From: Streptomyces sp. SID9727
GTDB taxonomy: Bacteria > Actinomycetota > Actinomycetes > Streptomycetales > Streptomycetaceae
DNA: 33,534 nt
Assembly (NCBI RefSeq): GCF_010550605.1
Contig: NZ_JAAGNI010000056.1
Location: 1-33,534 of the forward strand
Direction of reading: 5' to 3'
Shown: in pieces, positions 17,496-25,135 of the stretch
How positions within the stretch are numbered: position 1 is the stretch's first letter
Layout of the letters: the number at the start of each line of letters is the position of its first letter
Made by a program: the position numbers and the translations under genes
The notes under the pieces: model-generated
What the model was told of the DNA's origin: nothing
The model's database searches: none
What the model saw: only the letters and a program-made list of their open reading frames with translations

Positions 17496-17690
17496 ATGCG
17501 CTTCACCGGGAACCGTCCCGACACCGCGTCCGGGCCGGCGACACCGGGTCGACCGAGCCGGACGAGTGGCACTGGCGCGGCGCGTCCCCGCGTACGTTCA
17601 CGACCCGTCTCGCCGCCGTCGAGGCCGCCGAGGACGGCTCCACCGTCCACTGGCACACCGACACCGTCGTCGCCCGACCACCCGGCGCCC
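17496..17690 (+). pseudogene. Cupin gene with central deletion and frameshift
   Basis: ATG 17496 follows GGGAG at nine bases and begins MRFTGNRPDTA, the opening of a common small cupin family of roughly 120-140 residues. After about 17530 the coding character moves to the -1 frame, which reads RVRAGDTGSTEPDEWHW, then ASPRTFTTRLAAVEAAEDG and STVHWHTDTVV. This is the second half of the same family, including the cupin motif-2 region (G-D-x-x-x-x-P-x-x-x-H-W). The first metal-binding motif and about 60 residues between are missing. The C-terminal frame then runs without a stop into the DUF4865 gene. Codon third positions in each piece are G/C-rich, as in real coding sequence here. Confidence 0.7.
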
Positions 17691-17701
17691 TGAGGAGCCC
17701 C

Positions 17702-18283
17702 ATGCATGCCATGCAGTACAGGATCACCCTTCCCGCCGATTACGACATGGGCGTCATCCGCCACCGGGTGGCGACCAGGGGGCACCTCCTGGACGACTTC
17801 CCGGGCCTTGGGCTCAAGGCGTATCTGATGCGGGTGCGGGGCGGGGACTCCCCGGTCAACCAGTACGCGCCGTTCTACCTCTGGACCCGGCCCGAGGGCA
17901 TGAACGCCTTCCTCTGGGGCTCCGGGTTCCAGGGCGTGGTCCAGGACTTCGGACGCCCCGCGGTACGGCACTGGGCCGGGCTCTCGTACGAGGAGGGGCC
18001 CGCGTCGTCCGCACTCGCCCGCTCGGCGACCCTGCACCGCTCGCCCGTACCGGCGTCGGCCTCCCCGGCGGACGCGGTGGAAGCGGCCGTGGAGGAAAGC
18101 CGCCGGCTCGCGAAATCGCCGGGCGCCGTGGCCTCCGCGTCGGCGGCCGATCCGCACCACTGGGAGCTCCTGCACTTCACGCTCTGGGACCACGACGCCC
18201 CGGCCGCGCCCGGCGAGCGCTTCCAGGTGCTCCACCTCAGCCACCCCGAGCAGGACCGGATCAGGAGGGGACGCCAGTGGTAG
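17702..18283 (+). CDS. DUF4865-family protein
   Basis: 193 residues from ATG 17702, after GAGGAG with a four-base spacer. The N-terminus is MHAMQYRITLPADYDMGVIR, followed by GLKAYLMRVRGGD, NQYAPFYLWTRPEGMNAFLWG and FGRPAVRHWAGLSYEEGP. This matches DUF4865 as I recall it. The shape (a short beta-alpha-beta start and conserved aromatic residues around the LW/FLWG strand) suggests a dimeric alpha-beta barrel-like fold, so a small-molecule enzyme is possible but unproven. An Ala/Ser/Pro-rich segment sits at about residues 115-155. The last codons carry a second ribosome site (AGGAGG 18263-18268) for the remnant that overlaps its stop. Confidence 0.78.
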   Translation: MHAMQYRITLPADYDMGVIRHRVATRGHLLDDFPGLGLKAYLMRVRGGDSPVNQYAPFYLWTRPEGMNAFLWGSGFQGVVQDFGRPAVRHWAGLSYEEGPASSALARSATLHRSPVPASASPADAVEAAVEESRRLAKSPGAVASASAADPHHWELLHFTLWDHDAPAAPGERFQVLHLSHPEQDRIRRGRQW

Positions 18284-18525
18284 GGGAGCCGGGCGTCCCG
18301 CCGCACCGGGTGATCCCCGACCATCTCGGCCGCTCCCCGGACGGGGCGGTGCAGCGGGGAGCGGCGAGGGCGGGCGCCTGCCTGGCTTCGGCGGACCGTC
18401 GCGGGCCGACCGCGCGACGGACTGGCGGCTGCCGGAGGACCTGACGGAGCCGGCCGGGGCGGGGCCCACCGGGCAGTTGCTGCCGGGCGGTGACACGACG
18501 GTCCCGGAGATCCCCGGCAACCGCT
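18277..18525 (+). pseudogene. Frame-broken gene remnant coupled to DUF4865
   Basis: AGGAGG (18263-18268) stands eight bases before GTG 18277, which overlaps the end of the DUF4865 gene: a textbook coupled start. The frame reads MVGEPGVPPHRVIPDHLGRS, then becomes unlike protein and stops at 18444. From about 18380 the next frame reads GFGGPSRADRATDWRLPEDL, then TEPAGAG, LLPGGDTTVPEIPGNRF with G/C-rich third positions, and meets the ROK gene's 3' end at 18526. I do not recognise the family. The most economical reading is a gene that lost its middle and most of its 3' end; a short real peptide of 55 residues is the alternative. Confidence 0.5.
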
Positions 18526-19740
18526 TCAGGCCAGCGCCACCAGCGGGTCGTCCAGGACCGGCTGCCAGGCCAGTTCCGCCGCACCGACCAGGCTGTTGTG
18601 ATCGAGGGTGCAGGGCAGGATCGGCACGCTCCCGCTGCGGCCCCAGAGGCTGCGGTCGGCCACGACCGCCCGCAGCCTCTCGGGGTCGGCGTCGAGCAGG
18701 GCGCGGTGCAGCCCGCCGAGGATGATCCGGTCCGGGTTGAGGATGTTGACGAGACCGGCGAGCCCCAGTCCGAGCCGGTCGATCAGCTCCTCGGCGGCGG
18801 TGCGCACGGCCGGGTCCCCGTACTCGTTGCGCAGCAGGTCCCCGGACTGCTTGAGCAGCGACTCCTCGGGGCCCGGGGTGCGCCCGGCGGCGGTGAGGAA
18901 GGCGAGCGGGTCCGTCTCGACGTCCAGGCAGCCGCGCCCCCCGCAATGGCAGGGGCGTCCCTCGGGATTGACGGTGAGGTGGCCGACCTCCAGGGCGAGC
19001 CCCGAACTCCCGGTGTGCAGGCGGCCGTCGAGAACGAGCGCCCCGCCCACGCCCCGGTGCCCGGTGGCGACGCACAGCAGGTGCTGGGCCTCGCGCCCGG
19101 CGCCGTGCCGGTGTTCGGCGAGCGCGGCGAGGTTGACGTCGTTGCCGGTGAACGCCGGCCCCTCGATGCCCGCTTCGCGTACGCAGGTGGCGAAGATCTC
19201 GCGGACCGGGGCGCCGGCGGGCCAGGCGATGTGGAGCGGGTTGAGGGCGGTGCCCTCCGGCTCGGCGACCGCCGACGGCACGGCGAGCCCGGCCCCGACG
19301 CACCGCAGTCCGCTGTCCCGGAGCAGCCGTGCGCAGTGGTCCACGACCTCGCCGATGACCTGGGCGGGGTCAGCGGTGATGGTGACGCAGCCGGGGGCGG
19401 TGGCGACGAGCCGGCCGCCGAGGCCGACGAGCGCGGCGCGGAAGCCGTCCGCGTGCACTTGGGCGGCGACGGCCACCGGACCGGACTCCCGTACGGCGAG
19501 CCGGTGCGAGGGCCGGCCCTGCGACCCCGCCGCCGAACCGGGGCTGGAGTCGACCCGGATGAGGCCGAGGGCCTCCAGCTCGGCGGCGACCGCGCCCGCC
19601 GTGGCGCGGGTGACCCCCAGCTCGGAGGTGAGGACGGCCCGCGTGGGCGCGCGTCCGGTGTGGACCAGTTCCAGGGCGGGTCCGAGCGCGCTGCGGCCCC
19701 TCTCCAACTTCGTCCGGGTGGTGGTCGCCTTGCCGTTCAT
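18526..19740 (-). CDS. ROK-family transcriptional regulator
   Basis: 404 residues. The N-terminal winged HTH (about 15-65) includes ALELVHTGRAPTRAVLTSEL and VTRATAGAVAAELEALGLI. The ROK sugar-binding domain that follows has FTGNDVNLAALAEH (D201), EVGHLTVNPEG (E251, H254) and the zinc motif CHCGGRGCLDVE (264-275). The kinase ATP loop is absent at the start of the domain (VAAQVHADGF replaces D-x-G-G-T-x), so it is a regulator rather than a sugar kinase. It is divergent from the MFS gene, whose start codon is covered by a XylR-like inverted repeat, so the transporter is the likely target. GGGAG lies ten bases before the ATG at 19740. Confidence 0.88.
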   Translation of the reverse strand: MNGKATTTRTKLERGRSALGPALELVHTGRAPTRAVLTSELGVTRATAGAVAAELEALGLIRVDSSPGSAAGSQGRPSHRLAVRESGPVAVAAQVHADGFRAALVGLGGRLVATAPGCVTITADPAQVIGEVVDHCARLLRDSGLRCVGAGLAVPSAVAEPEGTALNPLHIAWPAGAPVREIFATCVREAGIEGPAFTGNDVNLAALAEHRHGAGREAQHLLCVATGHRGVGGALVLDGRLHTGSSGLALEVGHLTVNPEGRPCHCGGRGCLDVETDPLAFLTAAGRTPGPEESLLKQSGDLLRNEYGDPAVRTAAEELIDRLGLGLAGLVNILNPDRIILGGLHRALLDADPERLRAVVADRSLWGRSGSVPILPCTLDHNSLVGAAELAWQPVLDDPLVALA

Positions 19741-19858
19741 GGGGGCGAGTCTCCCATGATCCGGAGGTTGCCCCGACTCCGTGGTGGCCGACTTGCCCCG
19801 GGTGACGGGCCCCCGCGCACTCCGGGCCCAGCGCTTCGGGCCGGCCGGGGCAGCGGTC

Positions 19859-19888
19859 TTGCACCGGCCGCCCGGCCGCCCCTATGCT
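19859..19888 (+). promoter_or_regulatory. Promoter of the MFS gene
   Basis: TTGCAC (19859-19864), an 18-nt spacer and TATGCT (19883-19888) form a good vegetative promoter. The -10 ends six bases before GTG 19895, so transcription should start at or next to the start codon and give a leaderless message. No ribosome binding site is present. Confidence 0.65.
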
Positions 19889-19889
19889 G

Positions 19890-19914
19890 AGTTTGTGCCG
19901 CAACTAAACAAACT
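19890..19914. promoter_or_regulatory. XylR/ROK-like operator over the MFS start
   Basis: AGTTTGT (19890-19896) and ACAAACT (19908-19914) are perfect inverted arms with an 11-base spacer. On the minus strand the site reads AGTTTGTTTAGTT and then GCGGCACAAACT, close to the Bacillus XylR operator as I remember it (TTAGTTTGTT...AACAAACTAA). It overlaps the transcription and translation start of the MFS gene. The codons it imposes (CAA CTA AAC AAA) are rare in this genome. Confidence 0.6.
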
Positions 19915-21118
19915 GCGGACGGCACTCCCGGGGGGACTTGGCGGCAACACCGCCCCGCTCTCGTCGGCCCGTCTCCGTACCGCGCTGACCGTGTTCTTCG
20001 CCCTCGACGGGTTCCTCTTCGCCGGCTGGGTGGTCCGCATCCCGGCCATCAAGCACCAGACCGGCGCCTCGGCCGCCACCCTCGGCCTCGCACTCCTCGG
20101 CGTTTCCGCCGGTGCCGTGGTCACCATGACGCTCACCGGCCGGCTCTGCCGCCGGTTCGGCAGCCACGCGGTGACCGTGGCCTGCGCGGTACTCCTCTCC
20201 CTCAGCATCGCGCTGCCCGCCCGGACGCACTCGGCCCTGTCGCTGGGGCTCGTGCTCCTGCTCTTCGGTGCCGCGTACGGCGGGGCGAACGTGGCGATGA
20301 ACAGCGCCGCGGTGGACCTGGTCGCCGCCCTGCGCCGCCCCGTGATGCCCAGCTTCCACGCCGCGTTCAGCCTCGGCGGGATGCTCGGCGCGGGGCTCGG
20401 CGGGCTCGTCGCGGGCGGCCTCTCACCCTCCGTCCACCTCTCCCTCCTGACCGGAATCGGACTGGTCGTCACCGCGCTCGCGGGCCCGGTCCTCCTGCGG
20501 CACCCGGCGCCCGTGGCGCCGGAGCAGGTGGACGCGACGCCCGCCGGGCGGTCCGGGCAGCGGCTGTCCGGGCGGGCGCGCCGGGTGGTGCTGCTGTTCG
20601 GCCTGATCGCGCTCTGCACCGCGTACGGCGAGGGCGCGCTGGCCGACTGGGGCGCCCTTCACCTGGAACAGGACCTGAGCGCCCGCCCCGGGGTGGCCGC
20701 CGCCGGATACTCGCTGTTCGCGCTGGCCATGACGGCGGGCCGGCTCAGCGGTACCGCCCTCCTCGAACGGCTCGGGCAGACCCGCACGCTGGTGGCGGGC
20801 GGCGCCACGGCCGCCGCCGGAATGCTCCTGGGCGCGCTCGCCCCGACGGCCTGGCTGGCCCTGCTCGGCTTCGCGGTCACCGGGATCGGCCTCGCCAACA
20901 TCTTCCCGGTGGCGGTCGGACGGGCCGGTGAGCTGGCCGGACCCGGCGGGGTCGCGGCGGCCTCGACGCTCGGGTACGGCGGCATGCTGCTCGGGCCGCC
21001 CGCGATCGGGTTCCTGGCCGACTGGTTCTCGCTGCCGGTGGCCCTGACCACGGTGGCGGTGCTGGCCGGTGCGGCGGCGGCCCTGGGTTACGGCGCCCGC
21101 AAGGCGGCGCACACCTGA
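19895..21118 (+). CDS. MFS transporter, YbjJ/sugar-type
   Basis: 407 residues from GTG 19895, with 12 predicted membrane helices spread over the length. Features include FFALDGFLFAGWVVRIPAIK (first helix), a loop GRLCRRFGSHAV between helices 2 and 3, and a GAAYGGANVAMNSAAVDL helix, as in the FucP/YbjJ-like branch of MFS. The YGEGALADWGALHLEQDL segment after the central loop is typical of YbjJ-like proteins. Substrate and direction are unknown; the ROK regulator and operator next to it hint at a sugar or sugar derivative. The frame is open upstream to 19781, but promoter position favours 19895. Confidence 0.85.
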   Translation: MPQLNKLRTALPGGLGGNTAPLSSARLRTALTVFFALDGFLFAGWVVRIPAIKHQTGASAATLGLALLGVSAGAVVTMTLTGRLCRRFGSHAVTVACAVLLSLSIALPARTHSALSLGLVLLLFGAAYGGANVAMNSAAVDLVAALRRPVMPSFHAAFSLGGMLGAGLGGLVAGGLSPSVHLSLLTGIGLVVTALAGPVLLRHPAPVAPEQVDATPAGRSGQRLSGRARRVVLLFGLIALCTAYGEGALADWGALHLEQDLSARPGVAAAGYSLFALAMTAGRLSGTALLERLGQTRTLVAGGATAAAGMLLGALAPTAWLALLGFAVTGIGLANIFPVAVGRAGELAGPGGVAAASTLGYGGMLLGPPAIGFLADWFSLPVALTTVAVLAGAAAALGYGARKAAHT

Positions 21119-21197
21119 CCGGATGAGTAGCGGTACTCAGGCAGGAACGATTCCCCGCGCACACGATGGAGGAACAGCCATCCACGGGGAGCACACC

Positions 21198-21569
21198 ATG
21201 AACAGGCCCACCCTCAGCGGGCGGACGATCCGCGCGCTCGTCCGGCTCACCTTCGGGAACGCCGCGTCCCTGCTCTACCTGGGGGCGGTGGTCGCGGCAG
21301 CCGTCCTGGTCGCCTTGGACACCCTGTTCACCGCCCACGAGGACGCCTCGTTCGCCGGGGTCTGGCTGTTCCTGCTCGCGGCGCCGACCGTCTTCGTGTT
21401 CCTGCTCGGCGGTTCGGCGGTCGGGGCGGAGTCCTTCGGCCCCGCCTGGTTCATGTACCTGGCGCTGACGGTGTCCGTGCTGGTGCAGTCGCTGGCGCTG
21501 GGCTGGTTCGTACGGCTGGTGCGCGGCGGCGCCCGCCGGAACCGTGCGGTCCGCCCCCAGGGCGCCTGA
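21198..21569 (+). CDS. SCO4225-type small membrane protein
   Basis: 123 residues from ATG 21198, with GGGGAG seven bases before it. After a short basic N-terminus (MNRPTLSGRTIRALVRLTFG) there are three hydrophobic segments: about 24-41, 52-72 and 84-105. The C-terminus is basic (RLVRGGARRNR). Sequence and size match the Streptomyces family named after SCO4225, a membrane protein of unknown function. It lies 79 bases after the MFS stop. Whether it is part of that transcript is not clear; no hairpin is seen between them. Confidence 0.7.
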   Translation: MNRPTLSGRTIRALVRLTFGNAASLLYLGAVVAAAVLVALDTLFTAHEDASFAGVWLFLLAAPTVFVFLLGGSAVGAESFGPAWFMYLALTVSVLVQSLALGWFVRLVRGGARRNRAVRPQGA

Positions 21570-21612
21570 CCGGCCTGCGCTCCGGGGCCCGCCCGAGTGG
21601 CACAATCCGGCC

Positions 21613-22368
21613 ATGGAGATCACGGAGCACATAGCGGCCCTGGCCGCCGAGGGACGCCTGCTGGCGGACGCGGCCGACGAGGCGGGCACCGGGGCCCCGG
21701 TGCCGACCTGTCCCGACTGGCGGGTACGCGATCTGCTCAGGCACACCGCGATGGTGCACGCCTGGGCCGCCGCCTTCGTACGCGAGGGGCACACCTCGTA
21801 CGTCCCCGACGGCGGCGAACCGGAGCTGGACGGAGCGGATCTGCTGGCCCGCTTCCGCGAAGGACACCGGCTCCTGGTGGAGGCGCTGGAGAACGCGCCG
21901 CAGGACGTGGAGTGCTGGTCGTTCCTCCCCGCGCCCTCACCGCTCGCCTTCTGGGCTCGCCGCCAGGCCCATGAGACGACGATCCACCGGGTGGACGCCG
22001 AGTCCGCGCGCGGCGGCGGCCTCTCCCCCGTCGCGCCCGCCCTCGCGCTGGACGGCATCGACGAACTGCTGCGGGGGATGCACGCCCGCCCGAAGAGCCG
22101 GGTGCGCACCGGAACCCCGTGCACGCTGCGGGTCCGGGCGACGGACACGGACACGGCGTGGACCGTACGGCTGTCCGCCGAGCCGCCGACGGCGGTGCGC
22201 GAGGAGGCGCCGGCCGGGGCGTCCTCCGCGGACTGCGAGCTGAGCGCGCCGGCCGGGACGCTCTACCTCGCCCTGTGGAACCGGCTCCCGCTGTCCGCCC
22301 TGACGGTGACGGGCGACGAGGAGCCGGCGCGGATCTGGCGCGAGAACTCCTCGATCACCTGGTCCTGA
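21613..22368 (+). CDS. Mycothiol-dependent maleylpyruvate isomerase-family enzyme
   Basis: 251 residues from ATG 21613. The N-terminal DinB-like helical bundle carries the metal-binding residues: H44 and H49 in LLRHTAMVHAW and E121/H125 in RRQAHETTIHRVDA. PTCPDWRVRDLL (31-42) is the family's signature start. The C-terminal domain (about 165-250) has GTLYLALWNRLPLSALTV, the SCP2-like part. These enzymes use mycothiol, the actinobacterial thiol, as cofactor for isomerisation or conjugation. The true substrate here is not known. It is convergent with the WHG TetR gene, with 12 bases between stops. Confidence 0.85.
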   Translation: MEITEHIAALAAEGRLLADAADEAGTGAPVPTCPDWRVRDLLRHTAMVHAWAAAFVREGHTSYVPDGGEPELDGADLLARFREGHRLLVEALENAPQDVECWSFLPAPSPLAFWARRQAHETTIHRVDAESARGGGLSPVAPALALDGIDELLRGMHARPKSRVRTGTPCTLRVRATDTDTAWTVRLSAEPPTAVREEAPAGASSADCELSAPAGTLYLALWNRLPLSALTVTGDEEPARIWRENSSITWS

Positions 22369-22380
22369 CACCGGACCGGC

Positions 22381-23091
22381 TCAGCCGCGCCGGCCCAGGA
22401 GGCCCACCGTGCGGGCCAGTTCCGTGACCGCTTGGCGGAAGAAGACCTCGCGGGCCTCCACCACCTGGTTGAACTGGCCGAACACCTCGAAGGAGATCAG
22501 CCCGAAGAGCTGCGCCCAGGCGGCGACGAGCGGGGCGGCCACCGCCGGGGCCAGCCCCGGGGCCACGTCCGCGGCGAGCCGTTCGGCTTCCGGGCGCAGC
22601 TCGTCCGGGAGCGGCGGAAGCGCCAGGCCCTCGTCGCGGCGGGCCTCCTCCACGATGGCGATGAGCACCATGCCGACGCGTGCCGCGGGGCCGACGGTGT
22701 CCTGCGGAGCCGAGTAGCCGGGCACGGGCGAGCCGTAGATGAGCGCGTACTCGTGGGGGTGGGCAAGCGCCCAGGCGCGTACGGCGCAGCCGACGGCGAC
22801 CCAGCGGGTGAGACCGGTGGCGGGGGCGCCGGACTCCCCGGCGGCGCGGTGGGCGCGCTCGGCGGCCTCGCCGACCGCGTCGTACGCGTCGACGATGAGA
22901 GCGGTCAGCAGGTCGTCCCGGCTGGGGAAGTAGCGGTAGAGGGCCGAGGAGACCATGCCCAGTTCGCGCGCTACGGCGCGCAGCGACAGCTTTGCCGCGC
23001 CCTCGGCGGCGAGCTGTTTCCTCGCCTCGTCCTTGATGGCGGCGGTGACCTCGATACGGGCCCGTTCCCTGGCTCCCCGGATAGCGCTCAT
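22381..23091 (-). CDS. TetR-family regulator with WHG-type C-terminal domain
   Basis: 236 residues. The HTH (about 15-64) reads AIKDEARKQLAAEGAAKLSL, RAVARELGMVSSALYRYFPS and RDDLLTALIVDAYDAVG. The C-terminal domain includes WVAVGCAVRAWALAHPHEYALIYGSPVPGY, the hallmark of the WHG (TetR_C_33) group. It probably represses the divergent Ddn-type gene: two copies of one palindrome lie between them. On the minus strand TTGGTC (23128 to 23123), 18 nt and CAGACT (23104 to 23099) stop seven bases before the ATG, so its message may be leaderless. Confidence 0.88.
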   Translation of the reverse strand: MSAIRGARERARIEVTAAIKDEARKQLAAEGAAKLSLRAVARELGMVSSALYRYFPSRDDLLTALIVDAYDAVGEAAERAHRAAGESGAPATGLTRWVAVGCAVRAWALAHPHEYALIYGSPVPGYSAPQDTVGPAARVGMVLIAIVEEARRDEGLALPPLPDELRPEAERLAADVAPGLAPAVAAPLVAAWAQLFGLISFEVFGQFNQVVEAREVFFRQAVTELARTVGLLGRRG

Positions 23092-23131
23092 GGGCCTCAG
23101 TCTGCCACGCGCACAGAGCAGCGACCAATAA

Positions 23132-23148
23132 CGAGAGCAGTGCTCTTG
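23132..23148. promoter_or_regulatory. TetR operator copy 1
   Basis: CGAGAGCAGTGCTCTTG: arms GAGAGC and GCTCTT with one mismatch. It lies just upstream of the TetR gene's -35 (23128-23123) and of the Ddn-type gene's -35 candidate TTGAGC (23153-23158). It shares 13 of 17 bases with copy 2, and its centre is 53 bases (about five helical turns) from it. Confidence 0.7.
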
Positions 23149-23184
23149 CTATTGAGCGGCGCTTCCCTGCACACTGATCTCAAG

Positions 23185-23201
23185 CGAGAGCACCGCTCTC
23201 G
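23185..23201. promoter_or_regulatory. TetR operator copy 2
   Basis: CGAGAGCACCGCTCTCG has perfect 7-bp arms around three bases. It sits directly after the Ddn-type gene's -10 candidate TGATCT (23175-23180), covering the probable transcription start, so binding should block that promoter. Confidence 0.7.
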
Positions 23202-23233
23202 GAAATGCCTTTCCACCGTGGGGGTCACACATC

Positions 23234-23698
23234 ATGTCTCCGTCGCCGACGCAGCCGTACTACCTGCAGGCCAGCCCGCTCAACATCCGCTTCAACCGCC
23301 TCGTCGGATGGCTCGCGCGACACGGGATCAGCCTGCTCGGGTCGCAGGAACTGTCGGTGCGGGGCCGCAAGAGCGGCCGGATGCAGCGCGTCCCGGTCAA
23401 CCCGCACCTCCATGAGGGTGTGCGCTACCTGGTCTCCGCCCGCGGCCACTCGCAGTGGGTGCGCAACATGCGGGCGGCGGGTGGCGGAGAGCTGCGCCGC
23501 GGCCGCCGGACGCAGGTCTTCTCGGCCGTGGAGATCACGGAGGACGCGCACAAGGCGGCCGTCCTCCGCACGTACCTGGAGCGGTGGGGCTGGGAGGTCA
23601 ACCAGTACTTCCAGGGCGTCACGGCGAAGTCCACGGACGCCGAGATCCTGGCGGCCTGCCCGGACCACCCCGTCTTCCGGATCGCCGATGCGGGCTGA
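23234..23698 (+). CDS. F420-type (Ddn-like) nitroreductase-family oxidoreductase
   Basis: 154 residues from ATG 23234. The family core is present: ELSVRGRKSGRMQRVPV (about 37-53), YLVSARGHSQWVRNMRAAGG (about 64-83) and the strand VFSAVEITED. The TxGRKSGxxRxxP-like loop binds the deazaflavin F420 in Mycobacterium Ddn; here the preceding Thr is Val. The C-terminus contains YFQGVTAKSTDAEILAACPDHPVFRI. It is small and cytoplasmic or membrane-associated through its N-terminal amphipathic segment. It is divergent from the WHG TetR gene with shared operators, so a ligand-induced reductase is a fair inference. Confidence 0.85.
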   Translation: MSPSPTQPYYLQASPLNIRFNRLVGWLARHGISLLGSQELSVRGRKSGRMQRVPVNPHLHEGVRYLVSARGHSQWVRNMRAAGGGELRRGRRTQVFSAVEITEDAHKAAVLRTYLERWGWEVNQYFQGVTAKSTDAEILAACPDHPVFRIADAG

Positions 23699-23736
23699 CG
23701 CACCGGACGGCGCGTCAGCCCCCGCAATCCCGCGTT

Positions 23737-24951
23737 CTAGCGGTCCATCGCCGAGAGCGCCCGCTGGGCCAGCGGGTGCGAACGGACCAGCTCGGCCAGC
23801 GAGGTCGTGCCGCGCGTGACACCCGCGAACGCGTTCCATGCCGGGCGGAAGCCCGTGAGAACGGCGTGCAGCAGGCCCGGGCGCCGCTCGAACAGCTTCA
23901 GCATGCGCCGGCCCACGCTCATCTCGACGCCGAGGCCGGCCTTGATGGCGAAGGCGTAGTTGAGCGCCTGGCGGCGGGCGTCCACCGCGTCGTGCGCCTC
24001 GGCGACGCGTACCGCCCACTCACCGGCGAGCCGTCCCGAGCGCAGCGCGAAGGAAATGCCCTCGCGGGTCCACGGCTCCAGCAGCCCGGCCGCGTCACCG
24101 CACACCAGCACCCGGCCGCGCGAGAGCGGCGAGTCCTCGCTGCGGCAGCGCGTGAGGTGGCCCGAGGAGATCCTGGGCTCGAATCCGGCGAGGCCGAGCC
24201 GTGCGACGAAGTCCTCCAGATACCGCTTGGTGCCGGCGCCGTCGCCGCGCGCGGAGATCACGCCGACCGTCAGGGTGTCGCCCTTGGGGAAGACCCAGCC
24301 GTAACTGCCGGGCATCGGACCCCAGTCGATGAGGACCCGGCCCGCCCAGTCCTCCGCGACGGTCGGCGGCACCGGGATCTCCGACTCCAGGCCGAGGTCG
24401 ACCTGGTCGAGCTTCACCCCGACGTGCGCTCCTATCCGCCCGGCGCTGCCGTCGGCTCCGACCACCGCGCGGGCCAGGACGGTCTCGCCGCCGGACAGCA
24501 CGACCGCGACCGTGCGCCGGTCGGGCACCGCGGCGCCGTGCTGCTCCACCCGCGAGACGGTCGCGCCGGTGCGCAGTTCGGCACCGGCCTTCTGCGCCTG
24601 CTCGACGAGCCCCGCGTCGAACTCGGGGCGGTTGATGAGGCCGAAGAGCATCCGCCTGGAGCGGCGGGTGCGCGCAAGCCTGCCGTTGAGCGAGAAGGTG
24701 ACCGCGTGGATCCGGTCCCGCAGGGGCAGTTCGAACCCGGGCGGCAACGCGTCGCGCGAGTATCCGATGATGCCGCCGCCGCACGTCTTGTAGCGGGGCA
24801 GTTCCGCCTTCTCCAGGAGCAGTACCTTACGGCCGGCGACGGCCGCCGCGTATGCCGCGGAGGCTCCCGCCGGTCCGGCGCCGACTACGACGACGTCCCA
24901 CACGGACGACTCTTCGTGCTCATGTCCGGCGTCTGCGTTCTCGCTGCTCAC
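23737..24951 (-). CDS. Geranylgeranyl-reductase-family FAD-dependent oxidoreductase
   Basis: 404 residues from GTG 24951. The FAD-binding Rossmann motif VVVVGAGPAGASAA (20-33) is followed by LLLEKAELPRYKTCGGGI, the C-x-G-G-G-I motif of the geranylgeranyl reductase family, and later GDAAGLLEPWTREGISFALRSG, the second FAD contact. Family members reduce isoprenoid double bonds, for example in membrane lipids or menaquinone. The substrate is not evident here. GTG 24996 is an alternative start 15 residues upstream, but a -10-like TAGGAT (25005 to 25000) lies just before it, which favours 24951. It is divergent from the dipeptidase gene. Confidence 0.85.
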   Translation of the reverse strand: MSSENADAGHEHEESSVWDVVVVGAGPAGASAAYAAAVAGRKVLLLEKAELPRYKTCGGGIIGYSRDALPPGFELPLRDRIHAVTFSLNGRLARTRRSRRMLFGLINRPEFDAGLVEQAQKAGAELRTGATVSRVEQHGAAVPDRRTVAVVLSGGETVLARAVVGADGSAGRIGAHVGVKLDQVDLGLESEIPVPPTVAEDWAGRVLIDWGPMPGSYGWVFPKGDTLTVGVISARGDGAGTKRYLEDFVARLGLAGFEPRISSGHLTRCRSEDSPLSRGRVLVCGDAAGLLEPWTREGISFALRSGRLAGEWAVRVAEAHDAVDARRQALNYAFAIKAGLGVEMSVGRRMLKLFERRPGLLHAVLTGFRPAWNAFAGVTRGTTSLAELVRSHPLAQRALSAMDR

Positions 24952-25135
24952 GATGTGCTTCTGCTCCCGATCCGACCAGTGGCCCAAGCTGCTCACGGCA
25001 TCCTACGGCGCGTTCTGGCCGAGAAACGCTGTGGGAGGATCGGCCGAGTCTCCGACGCACCCGCGACGCCGCACTCCAGGCGGGCGAGTGACCGGAAACG
25101 TACACATAACGTCGCACCCACCAGGAGCGTGCCCC

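Noticed and set aside
16850..19303. An 817-codon minus-strand open frame spanning TetR, DUF4865 and part of ROK
   Set aside because: It is Arg/Gly/Pro-rich, crosses a strong hairpin and operator, and lies against genes with recognised families.
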